Shown: one piece after another, positions 8,702-17,052 of the stretch
How positions within the stretch are numbered: position 1 is the stretch's first letter
Layout of the letters: each line of letters starts with the position of its first letter
DNA from: an uncultured Lachnospiraceae bacterium
GTDB lineage: Bacteria > Bacillota > Clostridia > Lachnospirales > Lachnospiraceae
Reading direction: 5' to 3'
Length of the DNA stretch: 64,000 nucleotides
Assembly (NCBI GenBank): GCA_910577785.1
Contig: CAJTNT010000021.1
Coordinates: forward strand, 8,286 to 72,285
The notes under the pieces: generated by a model
Database searches by the model: none
Seen by the model: only the letters and a program-made list of their open reading frames with translations
Told to the model about the DNA's origin: nothing
Program-made: the position numbers and the translations under genes

Positions 8702-9304
8702 ATGCAGGCTTTAGGTTTTATAGAAACCAGAGGGCTAGTCGCTGCGATTGAAAGTGCAGATGCAATGCTCAAGGCCGCGGAAGTGCATTTGGTAGAAAGG
8801 ACATTCGTAAAAGGCGGAATTGTCACCATTACGATTACTGGAGATATTGCGGCATGCAAGGCTTCCGTGGATGCAGCGGCTGCCGCAGTCACACGGATGG
8901 GCGGGACCATTCTTTCCACACATGTTATCCCGCGCCCACATGAAAGCCTTGATGGCTTGGTCATTGGGCCTGCGGCTCCAGGTAAAGAAGTGAAAGAAGA
9001 TCCTGATGATAAGGAAATCCCGGATAAAGGCCCAGAAGCAGAAGAGGTGGAAGAGATTGAGTCCGAAAGCTTAGAGCCAGACACTGTTGCAAAAAAATTA
9101 GAGGCAAACAGGGCATCTGTGGAGGGGATTGTAGAAATAGAGGGGATTGACCGGGCAATCTCACTGCTGAAGCGGTTTAAGATAGCTGAGTTAAAGGAAA
9201 TGATCTGCAGTGAATATACGGAGATAAATCTCGACAGTGAAGCAGTAATGAATCTGACAAAGAAAGAATTACTGGACTGGCTGAAAGATTTTTATATTAA
9301 ATAG
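8702..9304 (+). CDS. BMC-H shell protein with acidic linker and extra C-terminal domain
   Basis: Residues 1-88 are a normal hexamer-type BMC domain, from ALGFIETRGLVAAIESADAM to STHVIPRPH, close to the 94-residue protein at 11687. A strongly acidic linker follows (about 95-130, rich in Glu, Asp and Pro). The last 60 residues are a small helical domain with LLKRFKIAELKEMI and KKELLDWLKDFYIK. The helix-extended-helix look recalls SAP or Rho-N-like modules, and EutK carries a winged helix in the same place, but I cannot assign a family. Extended BMC-H proteins can bind cargo, nucleic acid or other shell parts. Length is 200 residues, twice a plain BMC-H. The ribosome site is gaggagg. Confidence 0.88.
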   Translation: MQALGFIETRGLVAAIESADAMLKAAEVHLVERTFVKGGIVTITITGDIAACKASVDAAAAAVTRMGGTILSTHVIPRPHESLDGLVIGPAAPGKEVKEDPDDKEIPDKGPEAEEVEEIESESLEPDTVAKKLEANRASVEGIVEIEGIDRAISLLKRFKIAELKEMICSEYTEINLDSEAVMNLTKKELLDWLKDFYIK

Positions 9305-9318
9305 TAAGGAGGAGGACT

Positions 9319-10983
9319 ATGGAAAATATGGATTTTGATTTGCGGTCTATACAGGAAGCTAGAGAACTCTGCAAATATGGTTCTGTAGCTGCTGGACGAA
9401 TCGCAAAGTACACGGAGGAACAGATTGATAGGATTCTGCGCAGTATGGTGAAAGCGGCGGAAGAACACGCTGCAGAACTTGCCCAAATGGCGGTAGAAGA
9501 GACTGGCTTTGGAAAAGTATTGGACAAAACGTATAAGAACCATGCAGCGTCAACTCTGTTATATCACTATATAAAGGATATGAAGACACAGGGGGTTATC
9601 CGTGAAGATCCTGTAAACAAAATGTTTGAGGTGGCTGATCCGGTTGGGCTGATTATGGGTATTATACCTTCTACGAATCCTACGTCAACCGTGATTTACA
9701 AGGCTATGATAGCGATTAAGTCGAGAAATGCAATTATCTTCTCGCCGCATCCATCGGCGCTGAAATGCACCTCCAGAGCCGCCCAGCTGATGGCGCAGGC
9801 AGCGGTAGACGCTGGAGCGCCATCCGATACGATTGGGTGCCTGTCTATGTGTTCCATGCAGGCAACGAATGAGCTGATGCATAATGATGCAGTAAAGCTT
9901 ATTATCGCGACAGGCGGCCCCGGTATGGTGAAAGCTGCTTATAGTGCTGGCAAGCCGGCAATCGGCGTAGGCGCAGGTAATTCGCCTTCTTATATCGAAC
10001 GGACTGCCGATGTGAAAAAAGCGGTTTCCAATATCATTGCAAGCAAGACGTTTGATAACGGAACGATCTGTGCTTCCGAGCAGTCGATTATCGTGGAAGA
10101 ATGCAATCATGATGCGGTTGTGGCGGAACTGAAAGCCCAGGGAGCATATTTTTTGAACCAGGACGAACTTCAGAAGGTATGCAGCCTGCTGTTTCGGAAT
10201 GGCCACACCATGAACGCAAAGTATGTGGGCAGAAGCGCAAAAGTCATTGCAGATGGGGCAGGGATCCACGTGCCAGACCATACAACTGTCCTGATTGGCC
10301 TGCAGAGCGGCGTTGGGGAAGGCAATCCTCTGTCATATGAAAAGCTTACCTGCGTACTGGGATTTTATGTGGTACGTGACTGGCATGAAGCATGCGAGCT
10401 TTCCATGAAACTGCTTCAGAATGGGATTGGGCACACCATGAACTTGCATACGCAGGATGAGAAAATTGTCCGTGAATTTGCCGTAAAACCAGCGTCACGT
10501 ATTCTTGTCAATACGGGCGGAAGCATGGGTGGGACGGGGCTGAGCACCGGGCTTGCGCCGGCATTTACCCTCGGCTGCGGCACTATGGGCGGAAGCTCTG
10601 TTTCAGAGAATGTGACGCCTCTGCATTTGATTAATAAGAAGACGGTATGCTATGGGATCAAGGAAGCCACCACTCTGCTTAGTGATGATCCGACGTTTCA
10701 TGCAAATGGGGCGTCGTGCATGGCAAGCCAGCCATGCCCATCTGTCCCAGTACCGCCGATTTCTTATAGCGCTGGATGCCAAAGCTGTGGATGTGACGTC
10801 CAGTCTCCGGCAAGCTTTGCGAACAATCCAGCGGCGGCAGCACATGCAGCCAGCGTGGCCGGCACGCAGATTGCTGCGGAAAATATTGACAGCAGAAACA
10901 TTGCGTCGTCAGAAGAAGGGATTAACCTTGAGCAGTTAAAGGATATGATTAATGGTTTGGTAAATGCGATGAAGGGAGAATAA
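9319..10983 (+). CDS. cutF: CoA-acylating acetaldehyde dehydrogenase, intact active site
   Basis: This enzyme oxidises acetaldehyde to acetyl-CoA with NAD+. The catalytic thiolate is Cys251 in FDNGTICASEQS. Family blocks IIPSTNPTST, IIFSPHPSALK and GVGAGNSPSYIERT are all present. The catalytic body ends near 455. A Cys-rich, Pro-rich linker then carries Cys467, Cys473, Cys487, Cys490 and Cys492, and the last 18 residues (LEQLKDMINGLVNAMKGE) form an amphipathic helix of the kind used as an encapsulation peptide. Length is 554 residues. The start at 9319 has aaggagga upstream. It is the paralogue of the Cys-less protein at the left edge. Placement between shell genes and pduL fits the conversion of CutC-derived acetaldehyde. 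The symbol is given by context. Confidence 0.93.
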   Translation: MENMDFDLRSIQEARELCKYGSVAAGRIAKYTEEQIDRILRSMVKAAEEHAAELAQMAVEETGFGKVLDKTYKNHAASTLLYHYIKDMKTQGVIREDPVNKMFEVADPVGLIMGIIPSTNPTSTVIYKAMIAIKSRNAIIFSPHPSALKCTSRAAQLMAQAAVDAGAPSDTIGCLSMCSMQATNELMHNDAVKLIIATGGPGMVKAAYSAGKPAIGVGAGNSPSYIERTADVKKAVSNIIASKTFDNGTICASEQSIIVEECNHDAVVAELKAQGAYFLNQDELQKVCSLLFRNGHTMNAKYVGRSAKVIADGAGIHVPDHTTVLIGLQSGVGEGNPLSYEKLTCVLGFYVVRDWHEACELSMKLLQNGIGHTMNLHTQDEKIVREFAVKPASRILVNTGGSMGGTGLSTGLAPAFTLGCGTMGGSSVSENVTPLHLINKKTVCYGIKEATTLLSDDPTFHANGASCMASQPCPSVPVPPISYSAGCQSCGCDVQSPASFANNPAAAAHAASVAGTQIAAENIDSRNIASSEEGINLEQLKDMINGLVNAMKGE

Positions 10984-10984
10984 A

Positions 10985-11653
10985 ATGGATGATAATAGCT
11001 ATAATGAGATTTTAGAGCTATTTTTAAAAGCAGTTGAATCTGTGAAGTCTTCCGGTTATGATGCATATACAGAAGATGCGAAAAAGGGATTGGTCCCAGT
11101 GGGGATTTCCAATCATCACGTCCATTTGACAACAGAAGCAGTGGAGGTGCTTTTTGGGAAGGATTATATGCTGGAGCGGATCAAGAACCTGTCGCAGCCA
11201 GGCCAGTTTGCCTGTAAAGAGTGTGTGACGCTATGCGGGCCCAAGGGGGTAATTGAAAAAGTCAGGGTGCTTGGCCCCACAAGGCAGGAGAACCAGGTGG
11301 AAATTCTGGCTGGCGATATGTTCAAGCTGGGCGTACAGGCTCCTATGAGGCAGTCCGGGGACATAGCAGGAAGCGGCGGCATCATTATGGTGGGCCCGAA
11401 AGGCTCTGTGCAGATTAAAGAAGGAGTGATAGTGGCACAGCGGCATATACATATGAATCCTGCCGAGGCAAAGGCTTATGGCGTACATGACGGGCAGATT
11501 GTAAAATTGGCTGTGGATGGCCCAAGAGCTGGGATTATGGACAATGTAGTAGTCCGTGCCAATGACAAAGGCGCTCTAGAGTGCCATATTGATACAGAAG
11601 AAGCAAATGCATATTGCATTAACTCGAAAACAAAATTAATGATTATCAAATAA
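10985..11653 (+). CDS. pduL: Phosphate acetyl/propanoyltransferase, PduL type
   Basis: PduL converts acyl-CoA and phosphate to acyl phosphate and recycles CoA inside microcompartments. Zinc-binding histidines are visible in GISNHHVHLT (His44, His45, His47) and QRHIHMNP. The central block LGPTRQENQVEI and the segment QSGDIAGSGG are family hallmarks. An N-terminal amphipathic stretch (about 5-20, NEILELFLKAVESV) looks like an encapsulation peptide. The length of 222 residues is typical. It starts 1 bp after the dehydrogenase stop with gggaga as ribosome site, so the two are tightly coupled. Confidence 0.95.
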   Translation: MDDNSYNEILELFLKAVESVKSSGYDAYTEDAKKGLVPVGISNHHVHLTTEAVEVLFGKDYMLERIKNLSQPGQFACKECVTLCGPKGVIEKVRVLGPTRQENQVEILAGDMFKLGVQAPMRQSGDIAGSGGIIMVGPKGSVQIKEGVIVAQRHIHMNPAEAKAYGVHDGQIVKLAVDGPRAGIMDNVVVRANDKGALECHIDTEEANAYCINSKTKLMIIK

Positions 11654-11686
11654 TAATATAATTCATGAAAACAGGAGGAAATAAAA

Positions 11687-11971
11687 ATGACAAAGTATGA
11701 CGCATTGGGAATGATTGAAACAAAAGGCTTGATTGGCGCAATTGAGGCAGCAGACGCTATGGTAAAGGCAGCAAACGTTTATCTGATTGGCAGGGAATTT
11801 GTAGGCGGCGGATTGGTTACCGTTATGGTCCGGGGAGATGTTGGGGCTGTAAAGGCAGCAACAGACGCTGGCGCAGCAGCAGCGCAGAGAGTCGGGGAAC
11901 TGCTTTCCGTACATGTAATCCCGCGTCCGCATCAGGAAGTTGAATCCATCCTTCCATCCGTAACTGAATAA
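11687..11971 (+). CDS. Major hexameric shell protein (BMC-H, PduA/EutM type)
   Basis: This canonical 94-residue BMC-H protein should form the facets of the shell. It has ALGMIETKGLIGAIEAADAM, the pore region REFVGGGLVTVMV, and the C-terminal HVIPRPH motif. It is preceded by acaggagg at good spacing. It is followed within 8 bp by a stable hairpin (11979-12010), which fits a highly expressed shell gene at the end of a transcript segment. Confidence 0.95.
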   Translation: MTKYDALGMIETKGLIGAIEAADAMVKAANVYLIGREFVGGGLVTVMVRGDVGAVKAATDAGAAAAQRVGELLSVHVIPRPHQEVESILPSVTE

Positions 11972-11978
11972 TATATTA

Positions 11979-12010
11979 CAATCGGGTCTGTATCCTAACA
12001 GGCCCGATTG
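11979..12010 (+). terminator. Hairpin after main shell gene, possible attenuator
   Basis: The arms 11979-11990 and 11999-12010 pair over 12 bp with one G-U pair and an 8-nt loop. Only a short, interrupted T-run follows (ttgttaaaa), so it may be a weak terminator or a 3' stabiliser that lowers expression of the downstream regulator, dehydrogenase and pduST genes. Confidence 0.6.
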
Positions 12011-12045
12011 TTAAAAGGCGCTGTTAATTACAAAAAGGGAATCGT

Positions 12046-12897
12046 ATGGCGATAATGGCAAAGGATAAAAAAAAATTATATTCGATTGGGGAAGCGAGCA
12101 AGATTTGTAATGTTTCTACGAAGACGCTGCGTTTCTATGATAAGATGGGTGTTATAACGCCAGATTATGTAAATCATGAGAATGGATACCGTTATTACAG
12201 TGACATCACACTGCTGAAAATTCCTGTAATCAAATATTATAAACAGATGGGGTTTAAGCTGGAGGAAATGGTAGAGCTTCTGAAGGAAGAATCTTATCAG
12301 AATATGGAGGATAATTTCCGTAAAAAGATTCTGGAATTGAACCGTGTCGAACAGCAGATACATAAGAGCTATGTGTCGGTGAATGACTGGTATGAGATGA
12401 TAAGGGAAGCAAAATTGGTGTCTGCGCAGGCCGTGCAGCCAGTGTGCATAAAATATCTGCCAACCCAGGAGTACGCATATCTTGACCAGGAGTTTTCTTA
12501 TAATTACAGAGATGCGGTAATCAATATTCCATGGACAGATTATCTTTCCCGTATGAATTGCTATATTACTGGTCCGGTTATCATGGAGTATCCTTCCATA
12601 CAGGATAAGATGAGTGGGAACTGCCATACTGCACGTATTATGCAGCGGATTATCGGGGCTTGTGACAGCCGGACAAATATTCTCGTTATGGAAGGCCAGT
12701 TGGTGGCTTCTATTTACCATGTAGGCGGATATGGCAATATTTCGGAAAGCTACCAAAAGATTCTTGATTATATAGAAAAGAAAGGGTATATCTGTGGAGA
12801 TAAATCCATTGAGCGATATGTATTAGATTATTGGGCGTCGGAGATTGTGGATGAATTTGTGACAGAGATTATAATTCCGATATGCAAAGCAGTCTGA
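12046..12897 (+). CDS. MerR-family regulator with effector-binding domain
   Basis: The N-terminal winged helix shows the MerR signature: YSIGEASKICNVSTKTLRFY, then NGYRYYSD and a leucine-rich dimerisation helix to about residue 115. The C-terminal part (about 125-283), with tyrosine-rich strands and HVGGYGNISESYQKIL, resembles a GyrI/BltR-type ligand-binding domain. It probably senses a small molecule linked to the pathway, such as choline or an amine, which is inference. It lies inside the locus in the same direction, between the shell genes and the alcohol dehydrogenase, and so may control this locus. The start has aaaggga upstream. No operator can be assigned, because the operon promoter lies outside the window. 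Confidence 0.88.
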   Translation: MAIMAKDKKKLYSIGEASKICNVSTKTLRFYDKMGVITPDYVNHENGYRYYSDITLLKIPVIKYYKQMGFKLEEMVELLKEESYQNMEDNFRKKILELNRVEQQIHKSYVSVNDWYEMIREAKLVSAQAVQPVCIKYLPTQEYAYLDQEFSYNYRDAVINIPWTDYLSRMNCYITGPVIMEYPSIQDKMSGNCHTARIMQRIIGACDSRTNILVMEGQLVASIYHVGGYGNISESYQKILDYIEKKGYICGDKSIERYVLDYWASEIVDEFVTEIIIPICKAV

Positions 12898-12931
12898 TAT
12901 CCAGGCTTTGATGTGGAAAGGAGAAGTTGTT

Positions 12932-14065
12932 TTGGAAGAATTTATTATGAATACAAAAGTATATATGGGTGAAGGCTCTTGTGAAAAAATATATGAATTT
13001 TCGATAAAACGGGCATTCATTTTTTGCGATCCTTTCATGCAGCAGTCGGGAAAGATAGAGCTGGTTGTAAAAAAACTTGCTGATATGCATGCAGAGTATC
13101 GGATTTTTGCAGAGGTAGTCCCAGATCCTGATATGACAGTGATACAAAAAGGTTTGAATCAGTTAAATAGCTTCCGGCCAGATACCGTGTTTGCCCTTGG
13201 CGGTGGGTCGGCGATTGATACGGCAAAAGCAGTGGTTCATCTATATGCCAAAATGCATGATATTGTAAGGCCCCATGTGGTAGCGCTGCCTACTACAAGC
13301 GGGACTGGAAGCGAAGTGACGGCATTTGCCGTTATCTCAGACCAGGAAGCAGGAGTTAAGTATCCATTGATTGCATCTGACATGATCCCAGATGTAGTAT
13401 TTCTGGATCCAAAATTGACAGCTACGGTCCCGCCAGCGATTACGGCGGATACGGGAATGGATGTGTTTACGCATGGCCTTGAGGCGTTCGTTTCCACCAA
13501 AGCGAATGATTTTACAGATGCGATGGCAGAGAAGTCGATACGGACCGTTTGGGATTATCTGGAACGGTGTGTAACAAACGGGGGGGATATGGATGCAAGG
13601 GCTCATATGCATAATGCGTCCTGTATGGCAGGAATGGCCTTTAATGTGGCTTCCTTGGGAATCTGCCACAGTATGGCGCATGCACTGGGAGCACAGTTTC
13701 ATCTTCCGCACGGGCGTTGTAATGCGGTACTGCTGCCAATTATCATTGAATATAACGCGGGTTTTGAAATTCCTGGGGAGTCGGATGCGCTTTTGCGGTA
13801 TCTGGATATTGCAAGGCTTCTCGGAATTACGGCTGGGACGAATAAAGCCACGATTCATTTTATGGTACGCCAGATTCGTGATTTTATGGTTCGGCTCGGC
13901 ATTCCGGTTCATTTTAAAGAATTGAATATAGATGGTGATGATTTTCTGCAGTCGATTGACATTATGGCAGAGAATGCATTGAAGGATCGCTGCACTGTGA
14001 CAAATCCCAGGGTGCCGTCAGCGGAACATATCAAACAGCTGTATAGGAAACTTTATCAGTCATAA
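12932..14065 (+). CDS. cutO: Iron-dependent alcohol dehydrogenase (EutG/CutO-like)
   Basis: A group III, iron-type alcohol dehydrogenase that would reduce acetaldehyde to ethanol and regenerate NAD+ for the acylating dehydrogenase. The nucleotide-binding motif is GGGSAIDTAK. Metal ligands are expected in DTGMDVFTHGLEAF and in ICHSMAHALG-x4-HLPHG. I place the start at TTG 12932, 8 nt after aaaggag, giving 377 residues; an upstream ATG (12911) overlaps that ribosome site. It follows the MerR gene closely and precedes pduS by 18 bp. The symbol is assigned by context. Confidence 0.9.
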   Translation: MEEFIMNTKVYMGEGSCEKIYEFSIKRAFIFCDPFMQQSGKIELVVKKLADMHAEYRIFAEVVPDPDMTVIQKGLNQLNSFRPDTVFALGGGSAIDTAKAVVHLYAKMHDIVRPHVVALPTTSGTGSEVTAFAVISDQEAGVKYPLIASDMIPDVVFLDPKLTATVPPAITADTGMDVFTHGLEAFVSTKANDFTDAMAEKSIRTVWDYLERCVTNGGDMDARAHMHNASCMAGMAFNVASLGICHSMAHALGAQFHLPHGRCNAVLLPIIIEYNAGFEIPGESDALLRYLDIARLLGITAGTNKATIHFMVRQIRDFMVRLGIPVHFKELNIDGDDFLQSIDIMAENALKDRCTVTNPRVPSAEHIKQLYRKLYQS

Positions 14066-14083
14066 GCAAAGAGAGGTGGCTAT

Positions 14084-15409
14084 ATGGATATACTGGATAT
14101 GGTAAGAGAGGCTGGGGTCATCGGTTCTGGCGGCGCAGGGTTCCCGACGCATGTGAAACTGAAAGCACATGCAGAATACATACTTTTGAATGGGGCAGAA
14201 TGTGAGCCATTGCTGCGCGTGGATCAGCAGATTATGGCAGTCCATGCAGAAGAGATCATCCGTGGGCTATTGCTCGGAAAGGAGATTACTGGGGCAAAAG
14301 AAGCGATTATCGGCATTAAGGAAAAACACCATGATGTGATTCAGATTTTAGAAGATAAAATCCGTGAAATAGGGCGCCAGGATGATATGAGGGTTGGAAT
14401 ACTGCCCGATGTGTATCCCGCAGGGGATGAGCAGGTACTCGTATATGAACTGACGGGGAGAGTCGTGCCTGAAACTGGAATACCGATTATGGTAGGGTGC
14501 GTCGTTATGAATTCTGAGACTGCGCTGAATGTGTACCATGCGTCCCTGGGAAAGCCAGTAACAGAAAAATATGTGACAGTCGCAGGGGATGTGCCAAATC
14601 CGGTCACAGTGAAAGTGCCAGTGGGAACGCCGCTGCAGGAATTATTCCGCTATGCTGGAAGGGAAAATCTGGCAGGACATCAGGTGATTGACGGCGGTCC
14701 GATGATGGGTTCTCTTCTAAGGGATCCCAATGGTTTTGTCACCAAAAAGACAAAGGGGCTTGTGGTACTGCCGGCTGACCATAATTTGATTCAAAAAAAG
14801 AGCAGGGAAATGCGGTCTGCCCTCCGTCTGGACCGAGCGGCATGCGAACAGTGCAGCATGTGTACGGATTTATGTCCAAGGCATCTGTTAGGGCATTCTA
14901 CCGTTCCCCACAAGATGGTGCGTGCTGTTGCATACGGCGCAATGGCAGATGAAAAAGTAACGGCGTCATTAACCTGCAGCCAGTGTAATTTGTGCGAGTA
15001 TTTTTCATGCCCTGCAGGTATTAATCCTAAAATGGCGAATGTGTATTATATGCAGCAGCTTCGTGAAAAGGGAATCCGCCATACGCCAAAGGATTCTTTT
15101 ACGCCGGATACCATGCGCGCATACCGCATGATTCCAAGCAAGAGGCTGGTGTTAAGGCTGAATATCAAAAAGTATGATGTTTCCGCTCCGATTGATGAAA
15201 GCCCTAGGGTGGATCTTTCAAGAGCCGGTATCATGCTGAACGACCATGTGGGGGCTCCTGCCCTGCCAATCGTGGCGGTGGGGGACTATGTGGCAGCAGG
15301 CCAGAAAATTGGAGAAATCAAAGAAGGCGCTTTGGGAGCGGCGGTACATGCAAGCATTTCAGGCGTTGTGGAATCAATAGAAAACAATAGGATTATTATA
15401 AGGAGATAG
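14084..15409 (+). CDS. pduS: PduS-like flavin/iron-sulfur electron-transfer protein (RnfC-related)
   Basis: The 441-residue product resembles PduS, an RnfC-like NADH-oxidising protein with FMN and two [4Fe-4S] clusters. The N-terminal domain begins with GVIGSGGAGFPTHVKL and has LLNGAECEPLLRVDQ. Two cluster motifs follow at about 252-320: CEQCSMCTDLCP and CSQCNLCEYFSCP. The C-terminal hybrid-like domain ends with GVVESIENNRIIIRR. In propanediol compartments PduS reduces the cobalamin cofactor. Choline lyase uses no cobalamin, so here it may recycle NADH or feed electrons to CutD. It directly precedes pduT, its usual shell partner. Confidence 0.92.
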   Translation: MDILDMVREAGVIGSGGAGFPTHVKLKAHAEYILLNGAECEPLLRVDQQIMAVHAEEIIRGLLLGKEITGAKEAIIGIKEKHHDVIQILEDKIREIGRQDDMRVGILPDVYPAGDEQVLVYELTGRVVPETGIPIMVGCVVMNSETALNVYHASLGKPVTEKYVTVAGDVPNPVTVKVPVGTPLQELFRYAGRENLAGHQVIDGGPMMGSLLRDPNGFVTKKTKGLVVLPADHNLIQKKSREMRSALRLDRAACEQCSMCTDLCPRHLLGHSTVPHKMVRAVAYGAMADEKVTASLTCSQCNLCEYFSCPAGINPKMANVYYMQQLREKGIRHTPKDSFTPDTMRAYRMIPSKRLVLRLNIKKYDVSAPIDESPRVDLSRAGIMLNDHVGAPALPIVAVGDYVAAGQKIGEIKEGALGAAVHASISGVVESIENNRIIIRR

Positions 15410-15413
15410 GGAC

Positions 15414-15962
15414 GTGCAGAAATCAATTGGAATGGTTGAATATAACAGTATTGCCAGAGGCATTTATGCGTCGGATCAGATGGTGAAAGTATCGGAAGTG
15501 GAAATTGTGACTGCAAATCCAGTCTGCCCAGGAAAATATATCACGATTGTCCATGGAGATGTAGCCGCAGTCCAGACTTCTGTCGAAACTGGCGCCCGCT
15601 GTGCAGGGGAATATCTGGTGGATTCTATTGTGATCCCAAATGTGCATCCAGATGTATTTCCGGCAATCGTTGGCGCTACTGTGCCAGAGCGTATCCAGGC
15701 TTTGGGGATTATTGAATCTTATTCCCTGTCAGCAATGGTGATTGCCTCAGATTTGATATTGAAATCAGCGGAATTGGAGCCAATAGAGTTGCGTTTGGGA
15801 ACCGGTTTGGGAGGCAAAGCATTTTTTACGTTTACTGGTGATGTTGCGGCAGTTCAGAATGGTATTCACGTAGGGAAAGAAGCCATCGGGGAGAAGGGGC
15901 TTTTGAATAATGCAGAAGTAATTCCCTCGCCGTCTGCGTTGATTCTTGATAGTTTGTTTTAG
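15414..15962 (+). CDS. pduT: Tandem-domain shell protein (BMC-T, PduT type) with pore cysteine
   Basis: Two BMC domains lie in tandem: residues 1-90 (GMVEYNSIARGIYASDQM to SIVIPNVHP) and 95-182 (ALGIIESYSLSAMVIASDLI to AEVIPSPS). Such proteins form pseudohexameric trimers. Cys38 in NPVCPGKY matches the position of the PduT cysteine that binds a [4Fe-4S] cluster at the pore, so electrons could pass the shell here together with PduS. The GTG start at 15414 has aggagat upstream and lies 4 bp after pduS. It is the last recognised gene of the microcompartment locus. Confidence 0.93.
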   Translation: MQKSIGMVEYNSIARGIYASDQMVKVSEVEIVTANPVCPGKYITIVHGDVAAVQTSVETGARCAGEYLVDSIVIPNVHPDVFPAIVGATVPERIQALGIIESYSLSAMVIASDLILKSAELEPIELRLGTGLGGKAFFTFTGDVAAVQNGIHVGKEAIGEKGLLNNAEVIPSPSALILDSLF

Positions 15963-16153
15963 CTTCTGGAAAATGATTGCCACAAAAAGATATTCTATAG
16001 AGGAAAGGGTATTCCCCATGTCCTTCTATCTGATAGGAGGCCTGTTTGGGAGATGCCCTTTTTCGCTTTCAAGCTTCCGCTTGATTCCAATAACAAGAAT
16101 AGTCTGCCAGATACGGAACAATGTGTTTTATACTGCCCGCCCCCTATGACAAT

Positions 16154-16300
16154 TTACGGAATGAACCCTTTTTCTGTCAGCCATTCGATAATATCAGATT
16201 CCGAAAAACGGTACATATCCGGCAATTTCGGGACGGAAATTGTCTGACTGTTCTTTCTGCGCAATATTTTAACAGGGATGGAGCAATGATATTTCCAAAT
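16154..16300 (-). pseudogene. Possible fragment of an excisionase-like helix-turn-helix protein
   Basis: The minus-strand frame ends with TISVPKLPDMYRFSESDIIE followed by WLTEKGF. This resembles the second half of a HTH_17/excisionase-type DNA-binding domain, in which a basic wing (xIGRxYRF) leads into a helix xxDIxxWL. The expected N-terminal helices are not in frame upstream, so at best it is a remnant. The match is short and could be chance. Confidence 0.3.
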
Positions 16301-16314
16301 GGTGTGGCAACAGC

Positions 16315-16563
16315 ATGGATAAATTATACCTTGAAGGGTCGTTTCGGCTATCATATAACGGATCGCTTTTTGTGAAAGAAGGACTCGGCTATCTTTTGAC
16401 CTTTGAACATCTGATTGACACAAACCCTGAAAGCGGACTAGTTTTTCGTCCCCTCACGCCGAAGCTTGAAACAAAGATATATTTAATTTGGAAAAAATAC
16501 CAAATCTTTACCCCTATCGCCGAACGACTGCTTGAAAAATTGAAATCTGAATTGTTAGAATAG
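16315..16563 (+). pseudogene. C-terminal remnant of a LysR-family regulator
   Basis: The frame gives about 80 residues with SYNGSLFVKEGLGYLLTFEH, then GLVFRPLTPKL and IYLIWKKYQIFTPIAERLLE. This is the closing part of a LysR effector-binding domain (the EEGLGY and FRPL motifs, then a strand and terminal helix). The DNA-binding domain and first effector half are missing upstream, and frames there are broken. I read it as a 5'-deleted pseudogene. Confidence 0.65.
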
Positions 16564-17052
16564 AAATCGAAACGTGTATTTGCAGATATGGCTAGGAATC
16601 CATGATTCTTACCGTGCATCTTTCGTGTGTCAAAGCCTTACGCTTACAAGCCCATCAAAAAAAGGGGTGCGAACGGAAGGAAACAGAAGATATTTCATAA
16701 TAATACCACCATAAATCGAAAGAATCACACCTAAAAAGAAATTAAGAAATGTGTTATATTTAATATATAATCCTTAATCTGTGTTTTCATCGGTGTTTTT
16801 TCGCGGTCTATAACAGTTGGAAAGCCGGAGCTTTTCATGGGGGTTCCTTTCTCCATGCTGGGTGCCATTATTTTACGGATCCGCTTTATGGTACGGGAAA
16901 CTTTACGGATGCAGGACAGCTTTAAGGTATGTAACTTTATTGTGGAAAGGAAAATTTGGTGCAGTATAGGAATCCGCTGGTTGGGACGGACAAAATCGGC
17001 AATATTTCGTATACATACCAGGATCGCACCCAAAAAGGAGGGATTTAAGCGA

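Larger units (their letters stand above)
15963..17052. other. Gene-poor interval with decayed fragments
   Basis: About 1.1 kb separates pduT from the mannosidase gene. I see no intact gene. It contains a LysR C-terminal scrap (16315-16563), a possible helix-turn-helix scrap on the other strand (16154-16300), AT-rich sequence around 16700-16790, and the leader of the mannosidase gene with aaaaaggaggga before its ATG. Short open frames here lack ribosome sites. Confidence 0.6.

Noticed and set aside
14084..15409. RnfC subunit of an Rnf complex
   Set aside because: No other rnf genes are nearby and the gene directly precedes pduT, which fits PduS.
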